Source: Stichopus chloronotus (Eukaryota; Echinodermata; Holothuroidea; Aspidochirotida; Stichopodidae). From it: DNA of 64,000 bases. The stretch covers positions 11,057,929 through 11,121,928 of the forward strand of contig CM037838.1 in NCBI GenBank assembly GCA_021234535.1, read 5' to 3'. The stretch's first letter is position 1; each line of letters begins with the position of its first letter. The notes under the pieces were generated by a model. That model had not been told where the DNA came from and searched no databases. It saw only the letters and a program-made list of their open reading frames with translations. This document shows, piece after piece, positions 23,932 to 36,464 of this stretch. A program made the position numbers and the translations under genes.

Positions 23932-26532
23932 AGAATAAAAGACGTGTTGAGACATTGTCATACTGTTATAGAGTTTTCCAGACGTGTCTTCGTCTCTCTC
24001 ATAAGTCTTTCTGTTTCAGCATATGGTTACTAGAACCTTATGGAAGAATTTGATCATAGAGCCCCAGTTTTGAAACAACCGTGCATATTTGCAATGGCCC
24101 TTATGCGGTGCATTTACGACGAAGAATATTTTCTTTAAAAGTAAGATGTTAACAGTTATTGCTATTCATTTAATCCATACTGAAAGAAAGCGGTGAATAA
24201 TTATCATGTTTTCTCACTACTACTTCATAAATAGTGTTTAGTTGAATCTGAAGAATTCTTTCATTATTTGGAATGAATGTTTCACAGTTTATTTATTGTT
24301 TGTAACTTTATACGGTCAATTCTCAAAGACCAAAATACAATTTGGCTTTAAAATAGTAACCAATTATAGTATCATTTAATTATAATAAACACCACTGTCT
24401 CCTTATCTCTGCTGCTGCTGTGTCACTTCCATTACCTAGCTTCTGTAGTTATCACACCAATGGGAAGGGGCTCGGTATACAACAATACACGTTTGGCGAG
24501 TAGCTGGGTTGACACTGCTGGGGGTTTTCTTTCCAGTTTCTTTAATGACACATTTGCCAGTGTGAATATTAATGGACCTGTTGTTAAATGTACATACATC
24601 ATAAAATATATATACTTACTAGAATGACATCATAAAGCAACAAGTCAAACCTCGGACTTTTTAGGTGACGCCCTGCTCTGTTTTGTCCGACAAAACGTTT
24701 CTCATGAAACAGCCTCTAACACTAAACCAATGTAAAGAAAAGATTGAAAACTTTTCAAAGTTAAAAAAAAAATGGTAGTATCTTTGTTAAATATATTGAT
24801 TCCGTGATTTGTATTATTAAGTTCGACATATATTTTATTATTCAGAAAATTTAATATGGTCATATTTGAGGCCCGGAGGTATGAAGCGCCCACGTGACGT
24901 CACGGGAGTAGTGCTGCTACCCAGTAAGCGACAAAACACACACGCATAAGGCTAAGCGTAGATTAGACCTATTCACAGTACACGCAGATCATTATCCATA
25001 GATACTATTGTGACGTTGGTGAAACCTCTTAAGGCGTAGGACGGTCTAGCTAATGCAAGCCCCTGCAGTTGAACATTGATGGTCCACTGTAATACTGACT
25101 TGATACTTACAGATGTGAAGTGGTTGAGTTGCTTAAGAAATGTGAAGTGCTGCCTTACCATACACCAGCTAAAGGGGGCTTCAATATAATATCAACAATG
25201 GCCACATTATTGTTTGAACCTAGCGTTAGTTCAATGACACGTTACAAAACGCCAATCTGTTCCTACGGTTTAGGCACATAGTTGATTAAGATAGTAGAAC
25301 TACTACTAACCATCGGTGTAGATCTCGGGACGCCTGAATATTTCACTAGGGGGGTGGGGTGGGCTATGTAGTAATCCCCCATGTTCAGTCAGCAGATACA
25401 TGTTTGCTGTATTTTTTTGCTGACCGTAATCATTCACTTATTCTCCCCTTTCACAATATTAGTTATTCATCTAAAATACCAACTTATGTGATATAATGCT
25501 GTGTAAGTACGCTTCATCAGAACGTTTGCACTATTTCTTACATCTTTCTTAAAACATTTCATTCCTTGTGGCTCTCCCTCCCGTTCAACAAAGGATGTTC
25601 TCAGTATAATATACTTTTGTAAACTGACACATCCAGCTCTGTAGACAGTAGGCCTAATGCCTTACACAATCAATTAATTTCTGATCGATGCATAGCCTTA
25701 TATAAGCAAATACCTACATCTTTATTAGGTCTTACTATGACAAACGATCCGCCGGGCGCATTCGGGCCTTAAGGCAATGCATCTCACAAATTAAGTTACT
25801 CCCTTGAACATCTGTGGATGTTCTTCCATCTCCGTAAATTTCTAGGGGTTTTTCCAAGTACTAAAACTGGATTCCAATTTGTTTGAGTTGCTGAGAATAA
25901 CATAGGATTACGCCATATTGCAACACAGTGCTAACGTTTCACTGTTCAATCTGCCGCTATCCTCCTTACAAATGCAATGTCACAACGTCCGTAAGTACTA
26001 GATTGTCCCGGTATTTGATGATTTTTTCTAAGGACATGGCTGGTAATCCTGCGACTTTTATCGCCTTATTTCTGTAGTCGGCGTACAAAATCCATGGTCA
26101 GTTTTATGTATCCATATGTATATGTCTTTTGCATTATTTTCACGAATAAATGAAGTTGCAAATTATCTGATTGTCTCCAAATTTTCCAAATTCGGGATTT
26201 TCTCTAATACGAATTACCAAAAAACGAATATATTCTCTTTAATTACAATAATATAAACGTTGTAAACAGAGCTATTTCGCATTGGAGAGCAGGACCCTAC
26301 CAACTCGTGTTCGGTTTCGTTTACCTGTGTGGGTATTTAGCGGGACATAATGTTTGGTTAAAATCTATTTTTATGGCAGATAAAACTTAACCGGCCAATA
26401 CAGCAATTCTCCTTTATAAAACTAAGGGGATGCCATACGGTACGAATCTTTAACACCGTGGTTGTAAACTACATGGCATTATCTCGGAAAATCTTGACGT
26501 CATGTGACAACTGATACCGTTCACTTTTTTTT

Positions 26533-27726
26533 TTAAACCTGTGTTTCTGTTTTAAGTAACTCTTGATTACCAGGAAGGTCGTTGTCTATTGTAGTCTTTT
26601 CTTCCTTTTCTCTCTTAGCCTCCATCTGTCTTTGGGTAATGAGCTTTTTAGTTGCCAGGATAACGGATGCCGTGATCACCATGGCAGAGCCTATCAATGA
26701 AAAGACTTCGGGACTAACTTGAAATAGCAGAAAGTCAAGCACAAATGCGAAAACGACTTCGTTAGTTCTCAAAGTGGTGACAAAGGCCACTTTCTCTATC
26801 GACAAGCTATACGTTATGAGACATTGGCTGGCGCTGTTCATGATCCCTAGTCCGACGAGAGCGAATCTCACTTGGCCACAAGAGGGCATTTTCCATGCTC
26901 CTAAAGCCGTCGTTAAAATACCAGTTCCAATGGTTGCTACCATGCCGTAGTAAAAGACGATTTTCGTGCTGTTGATCTGCATGGTACCCATCTTGCGCAT
27001 GAGTACCGTCGTTAGAGCTAGGAGGATACAGGCGAGGAGCGCCAACAGTGCGCCGATGAATTCAGATTCGATGTCTTCGTCCCCATCCCCTCCGAAGAGG
27101 AATGGCGGTTGAGCTATCAGAAAGACGCCACCTATCACGACGAAGACCAGGATGACCTCAACGACTCCTATAGCTTCCTTTATAAAGATTCTAGCAAAAA
27201 TACATGCAAAGACGGGGGATCCAAAGAAAATGGCGGTGGCGTCCCCAACGCGGGTGAAATAAAGAGCGTAAAAGAACAAGGTCAAAGCAGCCATGCCGAA
27301 TATTCCACGGGCGAGCAACATCAGACCGACCCTCCGGGTCTCTGGCCTAAAACTTACGCCCTGGTAGATCATAAGAGGGATCGGAAAGACCAACTGAAGT
27401 AGAAATCTTGTGAAGGATACCTGCATGGGATGGAGTTGCTCCTTCACGTATCCAACAAAGACGGAATGAAAGGCAGACAAGAGACAAGCAAAAACTACGA
27501 TCGGTATGCCTCTATGCCTGTAGAAAGAGTTTAAGATATGTTTACACGTATGCCCATTTTGGAGATTATTATGCTGGCGTTCTTCTGAATCTTGCAGGTG
27601 CACTATTTTATCTGTCGTCTCTTTCGCAGCGTTGTTGTTGTCTTCTGTTGAGTGGTTCCTCGGACCATCAGCATCAGACATGACGTCACTATCCCCATTT
27701 TCATCTGTCCGACCTTCTATGGCCAT
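26533..27726 (-). CDS. SLC35G1-like transporter (DMT superfamily, two EamA domains)
   Basis: An intact single-exon frame of 397 codons, starting at the ATG at 27726 and ending with TAA at 26533. An acidic, hydrophilic N-terminus (residues 1-73) precedes about ten hydrophobic segments: 74-94, 101-120, 133-152, 163-181, 187-204, 223-242, 255-275, 286-305, 311-335 and 341-358. These form two EamA repeats (about 74-205 and 223-357). Shared motifs are RPETRR (127-132), RVGDATAI (159-166), FARIFIKE (177-184), QPPFLF (206-211), AWKMPSCG (277-284) and RTNE (320-323). The C-terminus is charged (KREKEEK). Length and layout match SLC35G1-like proteins. The vertebrate member has been linked to the ER-plasma membrane calcium machinery and to citrate transport, but the substrate here is unknown. 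A 3' splice site (ttttctgcatag) places the exon start at 27754, and the upstream exon is recognisable at 27985 and beyond. A broken near-copy lies at 8041-8950. Confidence 0.92.
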   Translation of the reverse strand: MAIEGRTDENGDSDVMSDADGPRNHSTEDNNNAAKETTDKIVHLQDSEERQHNNLQNGHTCKHILNSFYRHRGIPIVVFACLLSAFHSVFVGYVKEQLHPMQVSFTRFLLQLVFPIPLMIYQGVSFRPETRRVGLMLLARGIFGMAALTLFFYALYFTRVGDATAIFFGSPVFACIFARIFIKEAIGVVEVILVFVVIGGVFLIAQPPFLFGGDGDEDIESEFIGALLALLACILLALTTVLMRKMGTMQINSTKIVFYYGMVATIGTGILTTALGAWKMPSCGQVRFALVGLGIMNSASQCLITYSLSIEKVAFVTTLRTNEVVFAFVLDFLLFQVSPEVFSLIGSAMVITASVILATKKLITQRQMEAKREKEEKTTIDNDLPGNQELLKTETQV

Positions 27727-27754
27727 CACGGAAGCAGAACATTGGCGAACTTCC

Positions 27755-27984
27755 TATGCAGAAAACATAGAATACAGTGCACTTAGTCTAAATAAATAAC
27801 ATAATTTTATAAAATAATTTCATTTAAAAAAATTCTTTGCATAAGTCGACGGATCATCCTAAATTTGTTGACCTGATTGTTTGAAAACTAAGACGAAAGT
27901 GAAAGAAACCGTTATTTTACGGGTTATATCCGGATTACTTTGGCAGCATGTATTTTCCTCGCTACAGATATCTATGTCACTTAC
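27755..27984 (-). other. Inferred 5'-UTR intron of the 27-kb transporter
   Basis: On the minus strand the donor is cacattg|gtaagtga at 27985/27984 and the acceptor is ttttctgcatag|gaag at 27755/27754, giving a 230-base intron ending 28 bases before the ATG. The donor is a near-consensus GTAAGTGA, and the same donor context is found in the diverged copy at 42099/42100. Splicing itself is inferred. Confidence 0.6.
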
Positions 27985-28240
27985 CAATGTGAAAACCAGG
28001 AAATTAACTACTTGAGAGATAATATACAGGCTTACAAAAGGAATATCGACATTGTACAACATTCAACATCATCACATTTTGGCACTTACATCAAACGTTG
28101 AAAATCCGTTTTCGGGCCCCAAACGGTAACAGATAGAATACACAATTTCAAGTGATTTGATTTCATTCAGGGTTTCACTCTACAACATCTCACAAAGTCT
28201 ACTCTTTCTAGATGCATGTCATCCGACCTTTAATATTCTA
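27985..28240 (-). other. Inferred non-coding first exon and promoter-proximal region
   Basis: The sequence upstream of the donor at 27985 aligns with 41880-42099 in the opposite orientation. Shared pieces are catctagaaa, tgaaaccctg(a/g), a central gatgaa/gtcga stretch, and the end ttcacattggtaagtga. Conservation ending in a good splice donor just upstream of the transporter acceptor argues for a 5' untranslated exon. The frame is not shared between copies, so it is unlikely to be coding. The transcription start is not visible. Confidence 0.5.
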
Positions 28241-31200
28241 TATCACTGTTGCTCTCCTCGTCACAGTTTTGGTATGGAAACTTGTGCACCATATTGATAG
28301 CGTCATTTCCAGTGAATCATTCAGACACCGGATACTCTTCTGTTGTGTGTGAAGCTACTACATTACCCCCCCCCCCCCACCTACACCCACACACAACATT
28401 GTTTTCCATTCATTCCGAGGACTTCATTGTGCTTTCTTTTGTGTTTTCTTCCTCAACCCTAACGTTAACAATAGACTGTCTATTGTTAATCTTGAGAGGA
28501 CAGGAGAAATCTATTGAATTTCTCTACAGAGGACCTAAAGTCTATCGTTTCGGTCCTGATCCCACCCGAAAACAAGGGCACACCCATGCACACACACACA
28601 CCCAAACACACATACCCACACACACACCCAACAAAAGTCCTGGATCACCCCACAACGACATGAATGGAGTTATTAAACGTGCCCGCTCTGATATGTTTTG
28701 TTAAATATTTAAAGAAATGTATGGTGCACTACCTCACGTAGCTCCGGAGAGATGGTAAATAACTCTTGACTGATAGTGTAGGTGGGTTCGTTAATGTATC
28801 AAACAAACTTCATTGTATGCATAAAGAGCTCTCTTAACTGTGCCAGGAAAGGTGGGTTACGTGCTAGAGTGGTAGCGTACGTGGCTGGGGAAGGAAAACT
28901 ATACCTACACTACAAAATCTGCTTAGAGTTTCTTCCTTTTTTGGTTTTAGAACTGGGCCAGAATGTGGTTAAGGGACGGCAGCCACCGACAGAAATTGTA
29001 AAAAATTAGAACAATGTTAGATGTCCTCTTTCAAAACGGAATGGATGTATTTTATTTAAGAACTGCGTTGTAGATGATAATTAGTCATGCCTCTGTGTTA
29101 TAATATTATTGGCAATCTTACGGGCTATGTGTATTAGACCTCTAATAGATAAAAAAAATATTGACTCTATTCTAAAGTGTCCAATATTTTTTCGTTTTTC
29201 TCTATCTCAAATTTTTAAAGGCCGCAGACAGGGTGTGTGAGTCATCTCAAAGATTTGATTCTGGTGGTTGGTGAAAAATTTTATTTATGTATCTGGCAAC
29301 ACAATAGGGGCCTGAACAAAACCAAAACCGGTCGAACAAACAATGACGATATTGATATCTGAAGCAAGGGCCAAAGAGAACTAGAAATGTAGTTGCAAAA
29401 TCGGGACCAACTAGCTGAGTTTTCAGTTGTTCTGTATGATTTAGTGTCATGTGAGACAGGGTCGGGGATAGTAGTGGACTCCCTACATTAGGACTACATG
29501 AGCCTCTATTTCTGCAAGAGTACATAATGTTGCATAATATTGCATGAAGTTACCTAACATGCGGAAAGCAATGAAAGTTACATAACATTACAATGGCGAA
29601 GTGACCTAATGATTCTAGAAATTTTAAAGGTAATTCCAGTCACAAATTACATTAATCTATAGCCACCTCTGGCTACATCAATTAAACTGTATATGTTTCA
29701 AAAGCCGTTTTGAAATACTTTTGTTCTTCTCTATTACTTCAATGTCATAAAAATATTTCATTATTGTATAAAATACCCATACGAGGTACCAAATAAACTA
29801 CGAAATAATGTCATATTGCGTCACGAGCAGTGTATAGGTCGTAGTGAAAATTAAAAAAAAATGAAATGCAAAACATGCACTCCGATTATCTCTCCCCACC
29901 ACATAAAAAAAAAAAAATCAAAGAAAAAAAAGACCTGCTGCTTGGACTATCGATACACAAGCAACCACTCTTTAGGAATATTATTTCAATTGGAAATTAA
30001 TAGGGGTAAGTAAATAGAAAACATCCCTTTGAAGAACTTCTTATATATGATTGAATCATAGACTTCCGCTTGTGTTCTATTTCCTTTAATGTATATATTA
30101 GATCTGATAATACAGCATGCGTGTTTGTTGTCGACAGAAATTTCGACGTGCAGTGCCTGCCCTTACGGAGTATGTTAAAAAGATTACCTTATTAAGTACA
30201 GACTGTGGTTGCATTGACATAGGTGTAGAGGGGCCCAACGTACATGGGCCGAGTGGGGTCCAGTGTACATGGGCCTGATGGGGTCCAATGTGCATAGACC
30301 CCTCGAGTGTTATCTTAGAGAAGCTATGTAAATTGAGGTAACATATATCCAGTGGTAGAATGAAATAATGTTAGGACGTCCGTTCTTTTTTTCTTCTTAC
30401 CATGGTTTCATTCTGGAATCTTGCAAAAAGACACCAGTGGGACATGAAATGATTAGTAATGGATTAGACTTAATTGTGAATATTAACTGATAATGCTACT
30501 GAATAGTTCACAGTAGTATATGCAATATGGAGAATAAAATTATCTGTTATTAAACTCCAAGGGCATTTCACCTTGACCATTTTCTTGACCTTGATGAGTC
30601 ATTGTAGGCGTACGGGATGGAGGGGGGGGGGTACGGGATCAATATTAAAGGGACAGGGGTCACTTTCGTCCTAATTCAGAATTTTGAACAAAGTTTTCAA
30701 TGTCATAATAAATCGTTGAACGTGCTTAACCTCAGCTGATCAAGCAAGAGAGAAATTTATAACAAGGTTATATTTTACAATTACATTTTCAGCAAGATAA
30801 GATTCCCCCCCCCCCCCCCCCGCACCTTATTTCCTCCAGAGGTATCAATCATTCGGTACACATTGGATTCAATGGACCGGTCTATGTGATCAGCAGAAGG
30901 CTACATAATTTCTTTTCTTGACTTTTTTCATTTTCCCCGAATGGATTCACTATTAATGCCTGTATGGGGAAGGGGGGGGGGGTGACATACGCCCCTTTCG
31001 CAACCCGGTCCGCTAGTATGCTTATGTGGTCACATTAATTATAACATTATCAGGAGAGCAAGTGCAATAAAACATGTAGCCCGTATCGAATATAATCCAT
31101 AAATAAGAAATAAATAAGCACTGGCCGTCACTCACCTGGAATTGTTAGAATAAATAAAGAACGAAACACTACGAAATATTAATATCCACTCCATGAGATT

Positions 31201-31371
31201 TAATAGGCTTTGGAATAACCATCTTGCTTGATTCCTCTTTTTAACCATTCGATATTTCAAGTGGACAAATAACGGCATACTCCTGCCATACTGCCGGGTG
31301 CCTGGATTAATCCTAACTTGCCTATTAACGTCAAAATAACCGATAATAAAAAAAAAAGAAGGTTGCTCCAC
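28241..31371. other. Intergenic with simple repeats
   Basis: No recognised gene. The stretch contains C-runs at about 28366-28379 and 30805-30821, a CA-rich tract at 28578-28630, and G-runs at about 30624 and 30971. The 151-codon plus-strand frame at 28249-28704 runs through the C-run and CA tract and is probably spurious. Confidence 0.5.
30230..30300. repeat. 25-bp tandem repeat, 3 copies
   Basis: Units ggggcccaacgtacatgggc, ggggtccagtgtacatgggc and ggggtccaatgtgcatagac start at 30230, 30255 and 30280. It is a small GC-rich minisatellite in AT-rich surroundings. Confidence 0.8.
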
Positions 31372-31653
31372 TTAAACTATCGTATGATGACCTTTGCACT
31401 TATCATAGCACTTGTGTAAATAACCATTGTCACCCACGTGATGATTTCGGTAGTAACAAACCAACCAAGGAATAACAAGAAAGGGTACCGTCAGTAAGAC
31501 GTATGGAAGCCCTGAAGAGCCGATCATTATTGAACTGTCCATGTCGTCATTTGCAGAGTAGTGCCTAGGCACACTTCTCATTTTCGAGAGGCAGTTCTTT
31601 CGTTCAGCGTTTCTTGGTCCACGTTCAGTGGTTTGCTCTACAACTGAGCTCAT
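31372..31653 (-). CDS. Candidate small single-pass membrane protein
   Basis: An ATG at 31653 in a good context (cacaATGag) opens a 93-codon frame ending in TAA at 31372. Residues 1-47 are polar and charged, about 49-68 form one hydrophobic segment (LPYVLLTVPFLVIPWLVCYY), and the short tail is rich in His, Cys and Lys. A possible 3' splice site (aaaatttgcag) lies about 45 bases upstream. No family is recognised, and an overlapping plus-strand frame of similar length exists, so it may be spurious. It is listed because composition and membrane segment look more gene-like than neighbouring frames. Confidence 0.3.
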   Translation of the reverse strand: MSSVVEQTTERGPRNAERKNCLSKMRSVPRHYSANDDMDSSIMIGSSGLPYVLLTVPFLVIPWLVCYYRNHHVGDNGYLHKCYDKCKGHHTIV

Positions 31654-31937
31654 TGTGTCGAGCGGATCATGCAAACGGGAACGAGATTGCTCTGCAAATT
31701 TTGGTTGGGATAAGGTCGGTTTTTATTTTGGCAGTTATGTATTTTACAATTTCGGTCTTGAGTAAGTCAAACTACCAAAGGTATACTGTACATGCAAGCT
31801 TGATAATAGTTCCGTGTATGGCGTACCTCTGTATATGGTCACGGTCCCTCCCCATAGACTATAGAGGATCTGCATATATACAATACACATCTGAAAACGC
31901 CATGATATGGAGGCATAGTCTACAATCGCACTCTTAA

Positions 31938-33241
31938 TCAGGGAGCTGCTAAAAATGTGCAAAAATAATCTGCCAGTGGCAGGAGCATTCATAGACAATA
32001 AGGTGGCTGGGATATTTGTTACCACATGTTCTAGTTTTACACCGATAAGGATGTCATTCGATTTTTTTTTTTTTTTATCGTTGAACTTTATTAAACTTAC
32101 ACTTGATGTTCCTTACAAAAACCACGTGACAGTTTTAGTGCAACATGTAAGGACGTCCAGGTGCATCGTTGACGAAGATCAAAATGTTAACAGTTAATCA
32201 GTGTCCTACATCATTTACCAAAGGGGACTAATAGTAGATGGGTAAGGGCTTCCATAGCTTCTGACACGACCCCACGGAGTTGGCTACTCTGACAATGACA
32301 CATGAACTCATTCAAAATTTCACGTTCACATTCTTGACTTAGTAGGCTATTATACAGAAGGGAAGTCGGAAATTGAAATCAATAATTACCCTTTATAAGA
32401 AACAGCTATGAAAATGATGGTTAGAACATACAGAGGAGAGCAAAATTGCAAAAAAGTTACCATATCTAAAGAATAATGTTACCACTTGGTGGCTAAGACC
32501 TTTAATATGAATTTGAAAGCCCCCATGCAATACAGCCTGTGCTACAGTCGCGAACCACTATCACTTTCCTACATGATGAATTTGATGTGCTGCAAAACTC
32601 GTTGATGAAGGGTCTATGGAAACTATAATGCATCTACCAAACTCAATATCTGCATAAAATTAAGCTTATTATATGAGCCCACTGGGTGACTACATAGCCA
32701 GTATAGGTTGCAGCTGTAAAGACACATTATAAATAGTGTACCTGAAATACTATTTCGATTCTGACAGGATATTACAAAGTAAACACCCGGCACATGCGTG
32801 ACTAACGCGTGATTGACATAATGCAACAATGACACGATGGTCCTATGACAAAAACAATAAGACGGAAAACAATGGCGTCGTAAAATGAGTGTATTAATAG
32901 ACTATCAATTGGAATGATGTTGTACATTTGACCTATAAACCCGTTTAAACAAAGGGTGGTAAACTCCTCAGTGCAATTGATTTTTCAATAACCGACTCGT
33001 CACTGCAGATAGCTTCTTTATTTACTCTCCTCGAGAGATTTGGCAACTGTGTAAATAAACAAGTTGTCAAATAATATTTGATTGATATTGAAAAGGCACA
33101 ATTAAATGACAATAAAGTTTATCTCTGATAGTCCAATAGAATTGTATTAATGCCGTAACACAGAGATTTACAAGTAACATACATCCGTGAGTCACGTCGT
33201 CAAACATCGTTTTATTTCCTATACATAATTTAGAGGAATTC
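31938..33241. other. Intergenic, no recognised gene
   Basis: AT-rich with a T-run at about 32063-32077. Frames are short and unrecognisable. I see nothing else. Confidence 0.5.
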
Positions 33242-34200
33242 CACTTCATCTGAAAGTCAAATTATTCCACTTCATCTGAGAGTGATATTATTTCACTTCA
33301 TCTGGGAGTGATATTATTTCACTTCATCTGAGAGTGATATTATTTCACTTCATCTGGGAGTGATATTATTTCACTTCATATGAGAGTGATATTATTTCAC
33401 TTCATCTGGGAGTGATGTTTTTCCACTTCATCTGAGAGTGATATTATTTCACTTCGTCTGAGAGTGATATTATTTCACTTCATCTGAGAGTGATATTATT
33501 TCACTTCATCTGAGAGTGATGTTTTTGCACTTCATCTGAGAGTGATATTATTTCACTTCATCTGAGAGTGATATTATTTCACTTCATCTGAGAGTGATAT
33601 TATTTCACTTCATCTGAGAGTGATATTATTTCACTTCATCTGAGAGTGATATTATTTCACTTCATCTGAGAGTGATATTATTTCACTTCATCTGAGAGTG
33701 ATATTATTTCACTTCATCTGAGAGTGATATTATTTCACTTCATCTGAGAGTGATATTATTTCACTTCATCTGAGAGTGATATTATTTCACTTCATCTGGG
33801 AGTGATGTTTTTCCACTTCATCTGAGAGTGATATTATTTCACTTCATCTGAGAGTGATATTATTTCACTTCATCTGGGAGTGATGTTTTTCCACTTCATC
33901 TGAGAGTGATATTATTTCACTTCATCTGAGAGTGATATTATTCACTTCATCTGAGAGTGATGTTTTGCACTTCATCTGAGAGTGATATTATTTCACTTCA
34001 TCTGAGAGTGATATTATTCACTTCATCTGAGAGTGATGTTTTTCCACTTCATCTGAGAGTGATATTATTTCACTTCATCTGAGAGTGATATTATTTCACT
34101 TCATCTGAGAGTGATATTATTTCAGTTCATCTGAGAGTGAGATTATTTCACTTCGTCGGATATTGATATTATTTCACTTCATCTGAGAGTGATATTATGC
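33242..34200. repeat. 26-bp minisatellite, 37 copies
   Basis: The unit starts cacttcatctgagagtgata and ends ttattt, 26 bases in all. Counting by eye gives 37 tandem units (three of them 25 bases). Most are identical: copies 12-21 show no differences. A variant ending gatgttttt(c/g) recurs at copies 7, 11, 22, 25, 28 and 31, often with gggag instead of gagag. The outer copies (1 and 35-37) are the most diverged, as expected when central units are homogenised by unequal exchange. The period is not a multiple of three and there is no coding sense. Confidence 0.98.
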
Positions 34201-36464
34201 TCATTGAGAGAAGGATTAAGTACACAAAGTATAAATTATCCTGTTACAATATAGGGTGATTTCTCCGGCCTGATGAAAACAAAAATCATACGAGGGAAAG
34301 AAATCATCGAAACCTTTGGATAACTTAATACCCTTCTCAAATTCTACACTCACTCCCTATCCCTATATGCGGATTTTCCCGATTTTTCATTTATTCTCTT
34401 TTTCTTTTCCCAATTCGGCTTGCCATAGACAGGTTTCTATGCAGTCCAGTTCATTGTCTTGCTCTTGCCTTACTGTTTCCTAGCAGCGACATTTGTATGA
34501 TTGTCTGTAACAAGGTCTGTTTGTCAATCAGACCTTGTTTTTGCCAATTTGTACCCCACCCACGTAGGTCAATCAATGGGGGAAAGGGGACCCCGAAAAT
34601 TCTTCCAGAAGCAAATCCTGCCTTCTCACTCCTGACAACACCCACTCCCCTAACTACCACCATAAACACATGAAATAACTGCCCTTGGCAAACATTTTTC
34701 TCTCTAAATACCAGTAGAGAACTAAAAGGTAACAAAAAAGGGGCCAGAGGTTCAAAAGTGGCACCGTGGCCAAAAGCTCCGAGCCATCTGTTTTACACCT
34801 ATCTTGGCAGTTAGCAGGAGGACGGTGGATTTTTTCTTCAAGATGTAAGTTTCCTACACTGATAGAAATTCAGTTACCTGTTGTCCAAGAATAATTTAGT
34901 CAAAAATTTTCAACAAAATTTAAAACTTCAAATGCCGCTCCTTCCTTTTTTTATCGTATGCCAACGTTTTGATACGAAGCTTTTGCGCGTGTTTATTGAA
35001 CAGATGTAACTGATTATTTTAAAATCAGCAAACTCAGAAAAGCTGGCTCATTTCAAAAACATATTGTGTAGATGGTATCGTTCGGAAAGTTTGGAATGTT
35101 TCCATATGTAGATAATCTCTTGGCCCTTAGGTTTCCTCTAATTTATTTCCAATGATTATCCAACGGCCATTTCAATGTTTTGTATTTGTATTTCGTAATC
35201 AAATAAAGCACAACAGACCTTCAGAGGAATGGGGTAGTAGGAGACAAGCGAAACTATATGATAGTGTGATAAAGCTATGACAAACTTATTTAAGGAAGTA
35301 AGCCAGTATTATAATTTAATCCGGGAATAACATGCAATGTGAAGCCTTTGTATTTAGTAATTTGTTAAATTCATAGTATGGTTTTTCGGTCGCACAAAAG
35401 TTACTCACGTATTTGAGTGATCGCTTTATGTTCTTTCCTATTTCATTTGACTTTTCCACAACTGAATATGTTTTACTGTAATAATTTTACTCACCTAGTT
35501 GACAATTCCTCTCGAGATGAAGTAAGAAACTTTCACCCAAACACTTATCAACTTCAGAGACCTGTCACACGAAGCGGCATTAGATGCTAACCAAGGTGTG
35601 GCGTTAAATACCACAGGAACGAATAGGTCAGTAGTAGATTATAAATTGGAAAACCGTCCAAGAATAGTGGAACTACATCCACCTACATCGTTGCTTTATG
35701 GCCGTTAAAATAAAACATTTTATTTAAGAGAATTCATAGGTTTACCACGTTGGCCTACCAAGCTAATAAAGCATTATGTTGATAATATGAATAAGAATAT
35801 GAATACCTAAGAATATGAATAATGTGAACTAGACCGCATTAGAGTAGAAAGTCGGTTACGTTGACTGTTTATACCAGCATAATGAATATTGAACTATTAA
35901 TACTTGTCAGAATTTGAATAATATCACACCGTTATCATCCTAACAGCGCCCAAACAACGCAGTGCCACTGATATTTTCCATAGGCCTACGCTGTAACTTA
36001 CTGATACCCGTTTAGTCAAACGCAACAATAATACGGTAAAAACACGCAGATCTATTATACAGCAGCTTAGGTCGTAATCTCGACACAGTAGTGATTTACA
36101 CAACGTTATACTAACACTAGGGCTATATATTGAAGCAAATCAGCCTCCTTACCAACTCACCGTAGTCACTTCTATGACGTCATTGTCCTTTATATTACCT
36201 TTCAGAAGCTCTCATTATTTTCTTCATTTTTGGATTTTACGGCATATGTAACTTTGCAGCTTACATGCTTGTTTTGCATATGTGTGGTTTTAGGTCTAAC
36301 TGTGCAAAACATGCTGGATGGGTGGGTTGGTGTAAAGGAGAGGGATAGAGTGGAGGGGGTATAGATTGTTCACTATTATGTAGAGACTGACGCAAGCTGT
36401 GAGATCACAACCATCACATGGCCCACATGACTTGCCTGCGTTCACCGTTTGCTTAGTTCGCCAA
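34201..36464. other. Intergenic; includes second copy of a dispersed repeat
   Basis: No recognised gene. The part at 34850-35065 resembles 16545-16765 in the same orientation. The remainder is AT-rich single-copy-looking sequence. Confidence 0.5.
34850..35065. repeat. Diverged dispersed repeat, copy 2
   Basis: Partner of 16545-16765. Shared strings are tagaaattcagtta, tgttg/tgtc-caagaataattta and cgaagctttt. It is non-coding, and the origin is not recognised. Confidence 0.6.

Larger units (their letters stand above)
22610..27850. repeat. Segmental duplication, copy B (contains intact transporter)
   Basis: Partner of 4960-9050, collinear over its whole length. Relative to copy A it carries an extra ~1.5 kb (about 25330-26815) that includes the 3' part of the coding region, and a local tandem duplication at 23325-23561. 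The left boundary at about 22610 lies just after the LINE remnant ends, so a repeat may mark the breakpoint. Coding sequence is much more alike between the copies than the flanks. Confidence 0.85.

Noticed and set aside
27109..27402. 97-codon plus-strand frame
   Set aside because: Antisense shadow of the intact transporter; composition follows the reverse complement of its coding sequence.
27727..27729. One-codon upstream extension of the 27-kb transporter
   Set aside because: The codon is GTG, not ATG. The first ATG at 27726 aligns with the ATG of the pseudogene copy and lies just after the splice acceptor.
28249..28704. 151-codon frame
   Set aside because: Runs through a C-run and a CA-rich tract; no domain and repeat-driven composition.
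33242..34200. Minisatellite considered as a CRISPR-like array
   Set aside because: Units are directly adjacent, with no unique spacers, and the genome is eukaryotic.
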